NCBI RefSeq assembly: GCF_000331305.1
Contig: NZ_KB217478.1
Coordinates: forward strand, 2,446,151-2,510,150
DNA length: 64,000 bases
Direction of reading: 5' to 3'
DNA from: Calothrix sp. PCC 7103
Lineage (GTDB): Bacteria; Cyanobacteriota; Cyanobacteriia; Cyanobacteriales; Nostocaceae
Shown here piece after piece: positions 41,636 to 50,858 of this stretch (position 1 is the first letter of the stretch; the number at the start of each line of letters is the position of its first letter). The notes below the pieces were generated by a model, which did no database searches, was not told the DNA's origin, and saw only the letters and a program-made list of their open reading frames with translations. Position numbers and translations under genes: made by a program.

Positions 41636-44011
41636 ATGCAAAGTAAAAAACAAATACTTAAAAATAAAAATAAAGCTAATACGATATCAATATATCCTTT
41701 TACTAAAATTATAGTAATTGTTTCCATACTAATATGTATAGTGACGGTATTTGCAAATTCTTGGACTAGCGCACCTACGTTACTTTCTCCTGACTCATTA
41801 ATACCAGCATTTAATAATCTCGATGATATTCAACCAAAGCAAAACTCTTATTCTACCGAAGCACCATCTCTAGATTCACATAAAAAGCGCAAAGCAAATA
41901 CAACAGACTTTTCTAAATCTAGTAATTTACATACTGAAGCGATAACTGATAAGCAGAGTTTGCCCATTAATAACACACTACCAGAATTTTTACAGGCGCC
42001 GACACAACCATTTGAGCTTTTATTTCCACTAATCAGCGTTGCTTACATTTGCCTATTATTAAGATTTATCCCATCGATTAATTGGACTCGTTTAATAGCT
42101 CGGGGTATTATCTTACTGTTAATGATACGATATTTTACTTGGCGGACATTTGGTACTTTAAACTTAGACCATTGGATAAGTGCAACTTATAGCTTATCTA
42201 TTTACATTATCGAAGCAGTAAGTCTGTTCTCATTTGTTATTTATTCCCTACAGTCAATTTGGTCAAGTAGTAAAAAACGCAGCGCTGAAGCAGATGCGTT
42301 TTTTAAAGATATAGCTTCGGGGGAATATCTACCTTCAGTTGATGTTTTTGTACCTACATATAACGAACCCGAACAAGTTGTGTGTAGAACGGTAATTGGT
42401 TGCCAAGCAATGAACTACCCTAACAAAAAAGTTTATATCCTTGACGACACACGCCGAGAACATATTCGGAAATTGGCAAAAAATCTCGGATGTGAATATA
42501 TTACCCGTCCTGACAATAAACATGCGAAAGCAGGAAATATAAATAATGCACTACCGCAAACCAACGGTGAGCTAATTACAATTATGGATGCTGACTTTGT
42601 ACCGTTACGAAATTTCTTAACGCGAACAGTCGGTTTCTTTAAAAAAGATAAAGTTGCATTAGTACAAACACCACAAACCTTTTATAACCCAGACCATCAC
42701 GCACGTAATTTAGGTATCGACCATCTCGTTCACGATGACCTCGCTAGTTTTTTTGGGTTTAGTCAATCATGTCGAGATGTGGTAAATAGTGCATTATGCT
42801 GTGGAACTTCATATGTCGTTCGACGTACAGCGTTAGAATCTACTGGTGGATACTTGACAAAATGTCTTGCTGAAGATTCACCAACTTCAACTAAAATGCT
42901 AACGTTAGGTTGGCGAATTGTTTATTTAGGAGAAATTCTTTCAACCGGAGAATCTACACGTACATATCTCGACTTTATCAAGCAGCGTGTTCGCTGGCAT
43001 CATAGCAATTATCAGATATTTTGTGCAGGTGATACTATTCCGATTTGGACGAAATTAGACTTCTGGCAGAAAAGTTATTTTTTGACGTTCTACATCGGCA
43101 ACTTTGGTCCTTTCTTCCGTGCTGTGTTCATGCTATCACCATTAGTGACAATGTTATTAGGCGCCTCACCAATTGTTGCAACACCAGCAGAACTAATTTA
43201 CTATTTAGTTCCATATTTATGGTTGTTAATTGGCAGTTTATCGTGGTGTAATGAATATTCAGTATCTTACTTTTGGAACGAAGTCTACGAAACAATTCTT
43301 TGCTATCCAACTTTAAAGTGCTTAATTTTTGCAATACAAAACCCATTTGGATTAGCTTTTAAAGTAACTCGCAAAGGAGTAAAAGAAGAAAGTAAAAATT
43401 ATAACTTCAGCCATACATATCCCTTGTTGCTGGGAATTGTGTTAATGGTTCTTTCTTTATGCTTACACTTAATTGGTTATCGTGTAGGAATTTGGCAAAC
43501 AGCAGTATCTAGCGAATTTGGATTGATGTTTTTCCTACTGATATATAACATCATAATTATGGGAATAGCTTTTTTAGCAGGTATCGACCAACCCGAACGT
43601 CGCGCAATGGATAGATTCCCATTACGAACTACATGTAAAATCGGAGCAGGAGAGCATACTTTCATAGGATATACAAATAATATCTCAGAAAGTGGCGCCA
43701 GTATCACACTTGCAAATGATGAATACGTTCCATTTGATACACAATCTGCCAAAATTGAGTTTACCGAACAAAATTTATGTATCGAAGGTAAAATATTACG
43801 TATAAATTCTACTAAAAAGCGAAATAAGAAACAATACAATATTATTATTGAATTTACCAATGTAAGTTTAGAACAGAACCGTGCATTGGTTGAAATGCTT
43901 TACTGCGATATGACTTGGTGGAAAAATGCAAAAAGACCAAGTGGAGTTGATGTATTTATCGAAATGATGAGTTCGCTTTTTGGTCTACGTTCACTCATGA
44001 CAAAATATTAG
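41636..44011 (+). CDS. Cellulose synthase-like GT2 glycosyltransferase with C-terminal PilZ domain
   Basis: 791 aa. Membrane helices flank a family 2 core: DD at 270-271 (YILDDTR), DAD at 318-320 (IMDADFVP), ED at 413-414 (LAEDSPTS), and QRVRW at 450-454, which are the catalytic and acceptor-binding residues of processive synthases. A PilZ domain follows the last helices: RRAMDRFPLR and NISESGAS, the c-di-GMP-binding pattern. The enzyme likely polymerises glucose or another sugar across the membrane when c-di-GMP is high. The unusually long 120-residue N-terminal part is not typical of BcsA. With the membrane fusion gene it forms an exopolysaccharide locus. Confidence 0.88.
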   Translation: MQSKKQILKNKNKANTISIYPFTKIIVIVSILICIVTVFANSWTSAPTLLSPDSLIPAFNNLDDIQPKQNSYSTEAPSLDSHKKRKANTTDFSKSSNLHTEAITDKQSLPINNTLPEFLQAPTQPFELLFPLISVAYICLLLRFIPSINWTRLIARGIILLLMIRYFTWRTFGTLNLDHWISATYSLSIYIIEAVSLFSFVIYSLQSIWSSSKKRSAEADAFFKDIASGEYLPSVDVFVPTYNEPEQVVCRTVIGCQAMNYPNKKVYILDDTRREHIRKLAKNLGCEYITRPDNKHAKAGNINNALPQTNGELITIMDADFVPLRNFLTRTVGFFKKDKVALVQTPQTFYNPDHHARNLGIDHLVHDDLASFFGFSQSCRDVVNSALCCGTSYVVRRTALESTGGYLTKCLAEDSPTSTKMLTLGWRIVYLGEILSTGESTRTYLDFIKQRVRWHHSNYQIFCAGDTIPIWTKLDFWQKSYFLTFYIGNFGPFFRAVFMLSPLVTMLLGASPIVATPAELIYYLVPYLWLLIGSLSWCNEYSVSYFWNEVYETILCYPTLKCLIFAIQNPFGLAFKVTRKGVKEESKNYNFSHTYPLLLGIVLMVLSLCLHLIGYRVGIWQTAVSSEFGLMFFLLIYNIIIMGIAFLAGIDQPERRAMDRFPLRTTCKIGAGEHTFIGYTNNISESGASITLANDEYVPFDTQSAKIEFTEQNLCIEGKILRINSTKKRNKKQYNIIIEFTNVSLEQNRALVEMLYCDMTWWKNAKRPSGVDVFIEMMSSLFGLRSLMTKY

Positions 44012-44033
44012 GCAAAAAAACCTGGTTTCTACT

Positions 44034-44537
44034 TTATTTACGCATTTGTCCAACCAGATGAACAATTTCTGGTAATATCAATTTTTCCATTGCTAAACGC
44101 ACTGCATTACTCGAACCAGGAACCGAAAAAATTAGCTTACCTTGATAAGTACCAGCAGTAGCACGTGATGCTATTGCACGTGAACCAATTTCTTGATAGC
44201 TCAAATATCTAAATATTTCCCCAAAACCGGGTAAAGTTTTCTCTAATAGTTTTTCTATTGCATCATAGGTTGTGTCTCTTGGTGCAATTCCTGTTCCACC
44301 ATTTAATATAATAACATCAACGTCCGTTCGTTCTTTTAATTTTTCTATTTCTGTTTGAATTAAAGTGGGTTCGTCTTTAATTATTGCGTATGCGGTGATA
44401 TTATGATTGGCACCTTCGAGTAATTCGTGAATTAATTGTCCGCTTTTATCGGTTTCGATAGTGCGCGTGTCGCTGACGGTGATAACGGCACAGTTTACTG
44501 TTGTACGTGGTGTGTCGGGATGAGGATGATTTGCCAT
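44034..44537 (-). CDS. moaB: MoaB/MogA-type molybdenum cofactor biosynthesis protein
   Basis: 167 aa. Visible: CAVITVSDTRTIETDKSG, IILNGGTGIAPRDTTYDAIE (molybdopterin/ATP binding GGTG motif) and FSVPGSSNAVRLAM. It adenylates molybdopterin before metal insertion. Convergent with the glycosyltransferase. Confidence 0.92.
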   Translation of the reverse strand: MANHPHPDTPRTTVNCAVITVSDTRTIETDKSGQLIHELLEGANHNITAYAIIKDEPTLIQTEIEKLKERTDVDVIILNGGTGIAPRDTTYDAIEKLLEKTLPGFGEIFRYLSYQEIGSRAIASRATAGTYQGKLIFSVPGSSNAVRLAMEKLILPEIVHLVGQMRK

Positions 44538-44627
44538 ATGAGAGTTATTGAAAATTCGTGGTTTGGTGTGTGGCGCTACGAGATTCTACCTTCGTTTTAA
44601 GATTGTTAATGGCGCCACGCACCCTAC

Positions 44628-44963
44628 TTAAGATTTTCCAAATTCTAAGCCGTTATCTTGGGCGTAGCGCTCCATAAACCGCATAAAACGGTCCCACTCG
44701 TCAGAAGACCTCATGATATAAACTGCTTCGAGTGCTTCTGGTTTTCCATTGATGAATTTGCCTTTGACTTCGCGAGTGATTATTTCACCCTCTTCATCAA
44801 TCATGTACATCCCGGTAATATCTTCGGTATTGCCACTGCCCAGTGCGTTTGGATTTTGGAAAATAAACGTTGCGGTTCCGCTCTCACCAGAGCGCGAGCG
44901 TGTCAAACGTATATCTGGGACAATTTCTTCATCGATACCTCTAGAGAATTGAATCTTAGCCAT
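44628..44963 (-). CDS. psb28: Psb28, photosystem II assembly factor
   Basis: 111 aa. Sequence [22 protein letters not shown] at the start and the middle [12 protein letters not shown] are those of Psb28. It binds assembly intermediates containing CP47 at the cytoplasmic side. Confidence 0.95.
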   Translation of the reverse strand: MAKIQFSRGIDEEIVPDIRLTRSRSGESGTATFIFQNPNALGSGNTEDITGMYMIDEEGEIITREVKGKFINGKPEALEAVYIMRSSDEWDRFMRFMERYAQDNGLEFGKS

Positions 44964-45032
44964 GATTAAGTAATGTTAAAGTAGCGTGATACCTAAATTA
45001 AGATTCTCTCATCATTTAGTACCAACATTTCA

Positions 45033-45488
45033 TTAATGCCCAAATTCTTTCTCAAGTAACAAAGTGACGGGTCCATCATTTTCTATACTTACCTGCATCA
45101 TTGCCCCAAATTGTCCTGTTTCTACTCTTAATCCGCTTGCGCGCAGTTTTTCGACAAATCGATTGTATAGATTAGAAGCTATAGAAGGCGCCGCGCTCCG
45201 GTCAAAAGAAGGGCGCCGACCTTTGCGACAATCTCCATACAGAGTAAATTGACTAACTACCAATAATTCCCCATTAATTTCTTGTACCGATTTTTGCCAC
45301 CTGTCTCCACCTTCATCATCTGGAAATACCCTTAATTCCAAGCATTTACGTGCCACCCATTCCAGTTCAGCATCAGTATCTGTATCACCGATACCAACAA
45401 GTACATTTAAACCCCGCCCTATTTTACCGATAATTTCACTATTAACTGTTACCTGTGATGATTTAACTCGCTGGACAATCACGCGCAT
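45033..45488 (-). CDS. dtd: D-aminoacyl-tRNA deacylase (DTD)
   Basis: 151 aa. [16 protein letters not shown] start, the [18 protein letters not shown] segment and the C-terminal [10 protein letters not shown] with the GP motif. It removes D-amino acids from mischarged tRNA. Confidence 0.95.
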   Translation of the reverse strand: MRVIVQRVKSSQVTVNSEIIGKIGRGLNVLVGIGDTDTDAELEWVARKCLELRVFPDDEGGDRWQKSVQEINGELLVVSQFTLYGDCRKGRRPSFDRSAAPSIASNLYNRFVEKLRASGLRVETGQFGAMMQVSIENDGPVTLLLEKEFGH

Positions 45489-46041
45489 AGTACTAAATAA
45501 CTACTAAAATATATGATTTGGTGTAATTTCATTTAATTAATAATTATCATTTAATAGGGACTTAATGATAATTCTTTTTTATAATATGGTATTTGTGTTA
45601 TTTGATACGGCAGTAAAATAAATTTGAATATGAGTAATTTTTTCTTCTTCGCTGGTGTGGTTTATTGATGAGCGTTGCCTATGCTTCCAAAAAACCCGTA
45701 ACATCTCTTTACATTCCAGTACAGTAGCCGACCTTGTTTTTTTTGCAGATCAGGGTATTTACTAGGTATTTTTTCCTACTTTTGGGGTGGTTTTTAGTAA
45801 AACACCCCTCTTTTTTGAAGAAAAATCCTGAAATCTATATAAATTAATGGTTTCATCTGTTCACTTCTGTCGTATAAACCTTAGAATGATTCATTGAAAA
45901 GTCGAGCCAACAGGAGTTGCAGCAATTTTAAGCAAAAATACTCCTTTTGGTAGACTTTGTAAATCTCCTAACAGAGATTTAAGTGAATTCGGCACAGGGT
46001 GTGTCCGTACACAATCCCAAGTAAACCTCAAGGAGTTTGAC
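45489..46041 (+). promoter_or_regulatory. Upstream region of the HU gene with a terminator-like hairpin
   Basis: No ORF of note. ggggtg (45784-45789) and cacccc (45803-45808) form a stem followed by tcttttttg. Since no gene ends here on the plus strand, it may end a small RNA or attenuate a long HU leader. AAGGAG lies 6 nt before the HU start. Confidence 0.4.
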
Positions 46042-46326
46042 ATGAACAAGGGCGAATTAGTAGATGCAGTAGCAGAGAAAGCTAGCGTTACCAAGAAGCA
46101 AGCGGATGCAGTCCTTACTGCGGCGCTAGAGACTATTATCGAAGCGGTTTCTTCGGGCGATAAGGTTACACTAGTTGGATTTGGCTCATTTGAGTCACGC
46201 GAACGTAAAGCCCGCGAAGGGCGCAACCCGAAAACCAATGAGAAAATGGAAATACCTGCTACCAAGGTTCCTGCTTTCTCTGCTGGTAAGCTATTTAGAG
46301 AAAAAGTGGCGCCCCCAAAAGCTTAG
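46042..46326 (+). CDS. hup: HU-type histone-like DNA-binding protein
   Basis: 94 aa. MNKGELVDAVAEKASVTKKQAD start, VGFGSFESRERKAREGRNPKT arm region and KVPAFSAGKLFRE end are diagnostic. It compacts DNA and, in Anabaena, HU is needed for heterocyst development. Strong Shine-Dalgarno. Confidence 0.96.
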   Translation: MNKGELVDAVAEKASVTKKQADAVLTAALETIIEAVSSGDKVTLVGFGSFESRERKAREGRNPKTNEKMEIPATKVPAFSAGKLFREKVAPPKA

Positions 46327-46352
46327 TTAGTTTTGAATGGAGTAAATTATCG

Positions 46353-47459
46353 ATGGGGAAACCAGCACATGGAGGAAATTTAGTTTGGGCATCGGCGCTT
46401 GCTGGTTGTCCTTCTAGTGCTATTCTGGATTTTTCTGCCAGTATCAGTCCGTTGGGGCCACCGGAGAGTGTATTGACGGCAATACAGTCCCAGCTAAGTA
46501 ATTTACGGCACTATCCAGACCCCAGTTACAGTGATTTGAGTTTATCGCTCAGTCACTTTCATAATTTACCTTCCGAATGGATTCTGCCGGGTAACGGCTC
46601 GGCGGAATTACTTAGTTTAGTCGGTAGAGAGTTATCAGAATTTGAAACAACTACCTTAATAACTCCAGCCTTTGGCGACTATTACCGCGCATTGGCTGCT
46701 TATAACGCACAAGTGTTGGAGTTTCCTTTAATTAGTTCTGAGTGGAAAGTGCTGAGTGCTGAGTTATTAAATAAACTAATTACTCCTAACTCAGAACTCC
46801 TAACTCCTAACTCAGAACTCAGCACTCAGCACTCAGCGCTCCTTCTTAACAATCCTCACAATCCCACAGGGGTAATGTTTTCACGCGAAGATATTTTGCC
46901 CTGTTTAGACAAATTTGCTTTGGTGGTAATAGATGAAGCGTTCATGGACTTTTTACCACCAGACGAACAACAAAGTCTTATATCGGTTGTGCAGGATTAT
47001 CCAAACTTAGTAATTTTAAGGTCGCTGACTAAGTTCTATAGCATACCCGGTTTGCGATTAGGTTATGCGATAGCACATCCTAACCGTTTACAGCGCTATA
47101 GGACTTGGCGTGACCCTTGGAGTGTTAACACTTTAGCGTCTGCTGCTGGGGAAGCTGCACTCTCTGATACAGAGTTTCAAGCTAGCACTTGGAAATGGCT
47201 ACCCAAAGCGCGCAAAGAACTATTTGAGGGTTTATCTCAAATTCCAGGTTTACAACCGCTTCCAAGTGCCGCTAACTTCTTACTAGTCCAGTCCGAACAT
47301 TCTTGCGTGGAGCTACAACATCAATTACTTAAAAAGCATCAAATCTTAATTCGCGACTGCCAAAGCTTTCCTCAGCTTGGAGACCGATTTTTTAGAGTCG
47401 CTGTTCGTACAGAATTAGATAACAAGCGGTTATTAACTGCATTGCAAAGCGTTTTATGA
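46353..47459 (+). CDS. cobD: CobD-like threonine-phosphate decarboxylase / HisC-type aminotransferase
   Basis: 368 aa, fold-type I PLP enzyme. The start HGGNLVWASALAGCPS and ILDFSASISPLGPP are typical of CobD/CobC (aminopropanol branch of cobalamin synthesis). NNPHNPTG and the PLP lysine in SLTKFYSIPGLRLGY are present. Residues about 131-162 (VLSAELLNKLITPNSELLT and following) are encoded by short tandem repeats with a perfect 16-bp inverted pair and look like an in-frame insertion just before the NPTG motif. It follows hup by 26 bp. HisC activity is the alternative. Confidence 0.8.
   Translation: MGKPAHGGNLVWASALAGCPSSAILDFSASISPLGPPESVLTAIQSQLSNLRHYPDPSYSDLSLSLSHFHNLPSEWILPGNGSAELLSLVGRELSEFETTTLITPAFGDYYRALAAYNAQVLEFPLISSEWKVLSAELLNKLITPNSELLTPNSELSTQHSALLLNNPHNPTGVMFSREDILPCLDKFALVVIDEAFMDFLPPDEQQSLISVVQDYPNLVILRSLTKFYSIPGLRLGYAIAHPNRLQRYRTWRDPWSVNTLASAAGEAALSDTEFQASTWKWLPKARKELFEGLSQIPGLQPLPSAANFLLVQSEHSCVELQHQLLKKHQILIRDCQSFPQLGDRFFRVAVRTELDNKRLLTALQSVL
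46748..46842. repeat. Heptamer-type repeat inside the cobD coding sequence
   Basis: agtgctgagtgctgag (46748-46763) and its exact inverse ctcagcactcagcact (46818-46833) flank ctcctaactcagaa units. The same repeats are intergenic elsewhere in the window. Confidence 0.9.
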
Positions 47460-47495
47460 TAATTTTAGCCACGCAAATTTAATTCTCCTACGAAT

Positions 47496-48899
47496 GTGAT
47501 TGAATACGATATTGTTATTATTGGCGGTAGTTTAGCTGGACGTTATGCAGCTTCTTTGGCTATTCAGTTAGGCGCCAAAGTGGCACTTGTTGAGCCAGAA
47601 AATAGTTCCGAATTATTATATTCAAGTGCGCTCAATCATATAGCTTGTGAGTATCGTCCACAGGTGTCTAAAATGGCGCCAAGTGAATCTATAGATTGGG
47701 AAATAGCAATGTTATGGGCATTTGGAGTAGAATCTCAAATTTGCGCCTATAACGAGCTTGCACTAATAGCAGCACAAGGTGTTGACGTTATTGTTGGTAG
47801 CGGTCAATTTGAGCAAAAATCACATCTAGCGTTTTTTGTCAATAACCGTTTATTAGTAGGACGGACTTATTTGTTAGCTACTGGTTCACATTACTTGGCA
47901 CCAGATATAGAAGGATTACACAAAACAGGCTTTTTAACGCTTGGAAATATAAGTTTTTCTCTTGAAAATAAGCCTAATAATTGGGTAATTTTAGGTGGTG
48001 TACCCCAAAGTATTGAGCTTGCACAAGCTGCTTCGCGTTTAAATTGTAACGTGACGTTAATTGTTGAGGGTTCCAAAATTATCTCACACGTTGACTCCGA
48101 AGTCGCTCAATTACTCGAAGCACAGTTAGAAGCTTCGGGTGTACGTATACTAAAAGAAACTAAAGTTACACAGGTTTTATCTATTGATGGTAAAAAGTGG
48201 TTACAAGCAGGTGATAAAGCTATTGAAACTGACGAAATAATTGTGGCAACACAAACACCGAATATAGAATCACTAAATTTAGCCGCAGTTGGAGTTAAAT
48301 GGCATAAAAATCGCTTGCTTGTAAATCCAAAACTGCAAACTACAAATAATCGTATTTATGCTTGTGGAGATGTTATTGGTGGATATACGCTTACTAATTT
48401 AGCAAATTATGAAGTTAATATTGCTTTAAGAAATGCTTTATTTTTTCCGACAAGAAAAGTTGATTATCAGTATGTTCCTTGGGGAATAGCAACTCAACCT
48501 GCTTTAGCGCATGTCGGAATTACCGAAGCACAAGCACAGCAGTTATATAAGTTTGATGAAATAATAGTTTTACGACAATATTTTAAGTCGTTGCCATTAG
48601 CCCAAATTAATGATGAAACTACAGGTGTTTGTAAAATAATTACTCTAAACAACGGCGAAATTCTAGGAGCATCAATATTTGGATTCAATGCTGGAGAATT
48701 AATAAATTTAATTTCATTAGCAATAAATCGGAAAATTAAAATTTCTAATTTTCACAAAATAGCGCTTGCTTATCCAAGCGTAGGAGAAATTATATTACAA
48801 GCCGCACGCGATTGGAACAAAATTAAACTAGATAGAAATAACGCACTACAAGAATTACTAGAAGACTTTTTCCAGTTTCGTCGCAATTGGAATTTATAA
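47496..48899 (+). CDS. FAD-dependent pyridine nucleotide oxidoreductase lacking the redox disulfide
   Basis: 467 aa from GTG at 47496 (an ATG two bases earlier is out of frame). FAD site YDIVIIGGSLAGRYAASLA, NAD(P) site WVILGGVPQSIELAQAASRL, and the second FAD motif NRIYACGDVIGGYTL place it with dihydrolipoamide/mercuric reductases. The dimerisation domain is complete. Where that family has G-G-T-C-x4-C the sequence reads LLYSSALNHIAC, so the catalytic disulfide is absent. It likely acts as a different NAD(P)H oxidoreductase. Substrate unknown. Confidence 0.8.
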   Translation: MIEYDIVIIGGSLAGRYAASLAIQLGAKVALVEPENSSELLYSSALNHIACEYRPQVSKMAPSESIDWEIAMLWAFGVESQICAYNELALIAAQGVDVIVGSGQFEQKSHLAFFVNNRLLVGRTYLLATGSHYLAPDIEGLHKTGFLTLGNISFSLENKPNNWVILGGVPQSIELAQAASRLNCNVTLIVEGSKIISHVDSEVAQLLEAQLEASGVRILKETKVTQVLSIDGKKWLQAGDKAIETDEIIVATQTPNIESLNLAAVGVKWHKNRLLVNPKLQTTNNRIYACGDVIGGYTLTNLANYEVNIALRNALFFPTRKVDYQYVPWGIATQPALAHVGITEAQAQQLYKFDEIIVLRQYFKSLPLAQINDETTGVCKIITLNNGEILGASIFGFNAGELINLISLAINRKIKISNFHKIALAYPSVGEIILQAARDWNKIKLDRNNALQELLEDFFQFRRNWNL

Positions 48900-48900
48900 T

Positions 48901-49068
48901 TGTCATGCTGAACGCAGTGAAGCATCTAAATAAGCTTGAATAACATTGTCATGCTGAACGCAGTGAAGCATCTAAATAAGCTTGAATAACATTGTCATGC
49001 TGAAGGTAGTGAAGCATCTAAATAAGCTTGAAGATAAAAGAGATTCTTCGCTACGCTCAGAATGACAA
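48901..49068. repeat. 46-bp tandem repeat ending in an inverted copy
   Basis: Three units starting tgtcatgctgaa at 48901, 48947 and 48993, then the inverse form gattcttcgctacgctc, ending in gaatgaca. It lies between convergent genes and could fold as a terminator-like structure. Confidence 0.85.
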
Positions 49069-49080
49069 TTTACAAATTTT

Positions 49081-50781
49081 TTATGGTTTTTTATTCTTTC
49101 CTTCTAAAAACGAAACGCTACCAATCCCTTGTAATATTCCACGTCCAATTAAACCTATACCGCGTCCTACTACTTGCGTCAAAACAAATACTACACCACT
49201 ACCTAGAAAAGATAACAATGATTGTAAACGAGGCGCCACGGCATCACGAAATTCTAGCATCAAAGTTATAAATAGTGGAATACCTCTAAGTTGCGTCAGA
49301 TCATTACGTCTGGAAGCGTATATCGAAGTTTTTGCAATACCACGCGGTGCAAAAACAAATATTTCATAACGACTTTCAAATATTGCCTGTGGTTCCTTAT
49401 AATAATTTCGGAGACGATATTTCCACGACAAGTTATTTCTAAACCTTTCGATTTCTCTAGTTGAAATATATTGACGGTCATAATAATCTTTTTTAATCGA
49501 CTCAACATCAGCTAATCGATTTAACAAAGGCTGAATTACACTGTTGCCTACTTGAATAATTATGTTTTCTAAAATCATTAATGCGTTCGCTCTAGCTTCT
49601 GTACTATCAGCCGAATATATCGCATTATCAATATGCCAATCGTTCTGAAAAATTAAATATGATAAAAATTCGCTAAATAATGGTATATAATTCAAGATTT
49701 CCGATTGAATAGCATCAGAATCTTGAAGTAATAAATTAACTATTTCAACATAATTCCCATCAATACGAACGCGCGAAAATTTACCAAAAAACTCAGTGGT
49801 CGCTGTTTGCCACAAATCACGTAAAATAATATACTTTAATTCTTGTAATTGATTAATCTCGACTTGAGAATTTCTTAGTTCGTCTAAAACTTCGGCTAGT
49901 TTTTGCAAAATCAAATATAGTAAATCGCGTTTTTTGTCAACACGTAAAATATCTATTTCTAAGGCAACATCGGTAACATTGTGTAATGGTAACTGAAACT
50001 GCGACACACAAGAAGCAAATAAATCTGATTGTAGCGACCGAGGGCTAGATAACTGCGGCGCCTCCTGAACCAAAACGTTGGATGATTCAATAATATTAGT
50101 AGAAATAGTAGAAGGCGTTTCGACTTGTTCTTGTTGGGGGGATACTGACAATAAATGATTTAACAACCATCGTGCGGTCTGTAGTTCGCGAACTTTGCCA
50201 GCTAAAACCGCGCGCTCAAGTGCCGGTATTCCCGGAACTCCCAATTCTCTTCTGATTTGTCTCAGGTTGGTTTGAATATAATTGTTACCCGACAATCTGA
50301 GATTATTGATAAATCTTGCTGCGCGTTTAGTAAGGGGGGGTGAGTAGACATTCTCTTGATAGTCTGTGGCGATATTTCGAGAAAGCCAATAAACACCACC
50401 AGTTGTAACCGTATTAATAGCTGTTACTAATTCTGTAATGGGAGCGCCTTTCGGGCAATAACCCTCAACCCCAATTTGTGCTGTACCCGCTAGCTGTTGC
50501 AATGGTTGTGAGCTTAGTAGCAAAATTGATAAATCTGGATACAGGGCTTTTAACTGCCTACATAACTGATTAATGGTGGGGTAGTTAGCTAATTCCACAA
50601 TAATCAAATCAAGTGTAGGGTTGGGTTGCATCAATGAAACTAGTTGCAGCGCTTCTACATCTGTTTGAGCTTCCCCAACTATTTCTAAGTTCGCTTCAGC
50701 TTCCAACGCTACCCGCAGTCCTAATCTAAAAATTGGGTCGGGGTCAACTAAGAGTATTCTGATGGCGTTGGTTGTGGTCAT
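49081..50781 (-). CDS. Response regulator receiver protein with DUF3685-like C-terminus
   Basis: 566 aa from ATG at 50781; an in-frame GTG at 50796 is less likely. Residues 1-125 form a receiver domain (RILLVDPDPIFRLGLRVALE, LDLIIVEL). There the usual phospho-acceptor Asp position reads Glu (IVELANYP), so it may not be phosphorylated. No known output domain follows. The long helical part and the C-terminus (IFVFAPRGIAKTSIYASRR ... VVGRGIGLIGRGILQGIG) fit a cyanobacterial DUF3685 family as far as I recall. A glycine-rich hydrophobic tail suggests membrane contact. Divergent from the NACHT gene. Confidence 0.7.
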   Translation of the reverse strand: MTTTNAIRILLVDPDPIFRLGLRVALEAEANLEIVGEAQTDVEALQLVSLMQPNPTLDLIIVELANYPTINQLCRQLKALYPDLSILLLSSQPLQQLAGTAQIGVEGYCPKGAPITELVTAINTVTTGGVYWLSRNIATDYQENVYSPPLTKRAARFINNLRLSGNNYIQTNLRQIRRELGVPGIPALERAVLAGKVRELQTARWLLNHLLSVSPQQEQVETPSTISTNIIESSNVLVQEAPQLSSPRSLQSDLFASCVSQFQLPLHNVTDVALEIDILRVDKKRDLLYLILQKLAEVLDELRNSQVEINQLQELKYIILRDLWQTATTEFFGKFSRVRIDGNYVEIVNLLLQDSDAIQSEILNYIPLFSEFLSYLIFQNDWHIDNAIYSADSTEARANALMILENIIIQVGNSVIQPLLNRLADVESIKKDYYDRQYISTREIERFRNNLSWKYRLRNYYKEPQAIFESRYEIFVFAPRGIAKTSIYASRRNDLTQLRGIPLFITLMLEFRDAVAPRLQSLLSFLGSGVVFVLTQVVGRGIGLIGRGILQGIGSVSFLEGKNKKP

Positions 50782-50858
50782 ACTAGTCAAATGCACAGTT
50801 TTCGATTAGAGATTAAATGAAGCATAATTAAATTTGAACGCTATTTACTGAGTTAAAA

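Noticed and set aside
48901-49068. Possible CRISPR or insertion-sequence end
   Set aside because: The 46-bp units are identical along their length with no variable spacers and no transposase; they belong to a dispersed intergenic repeat family.
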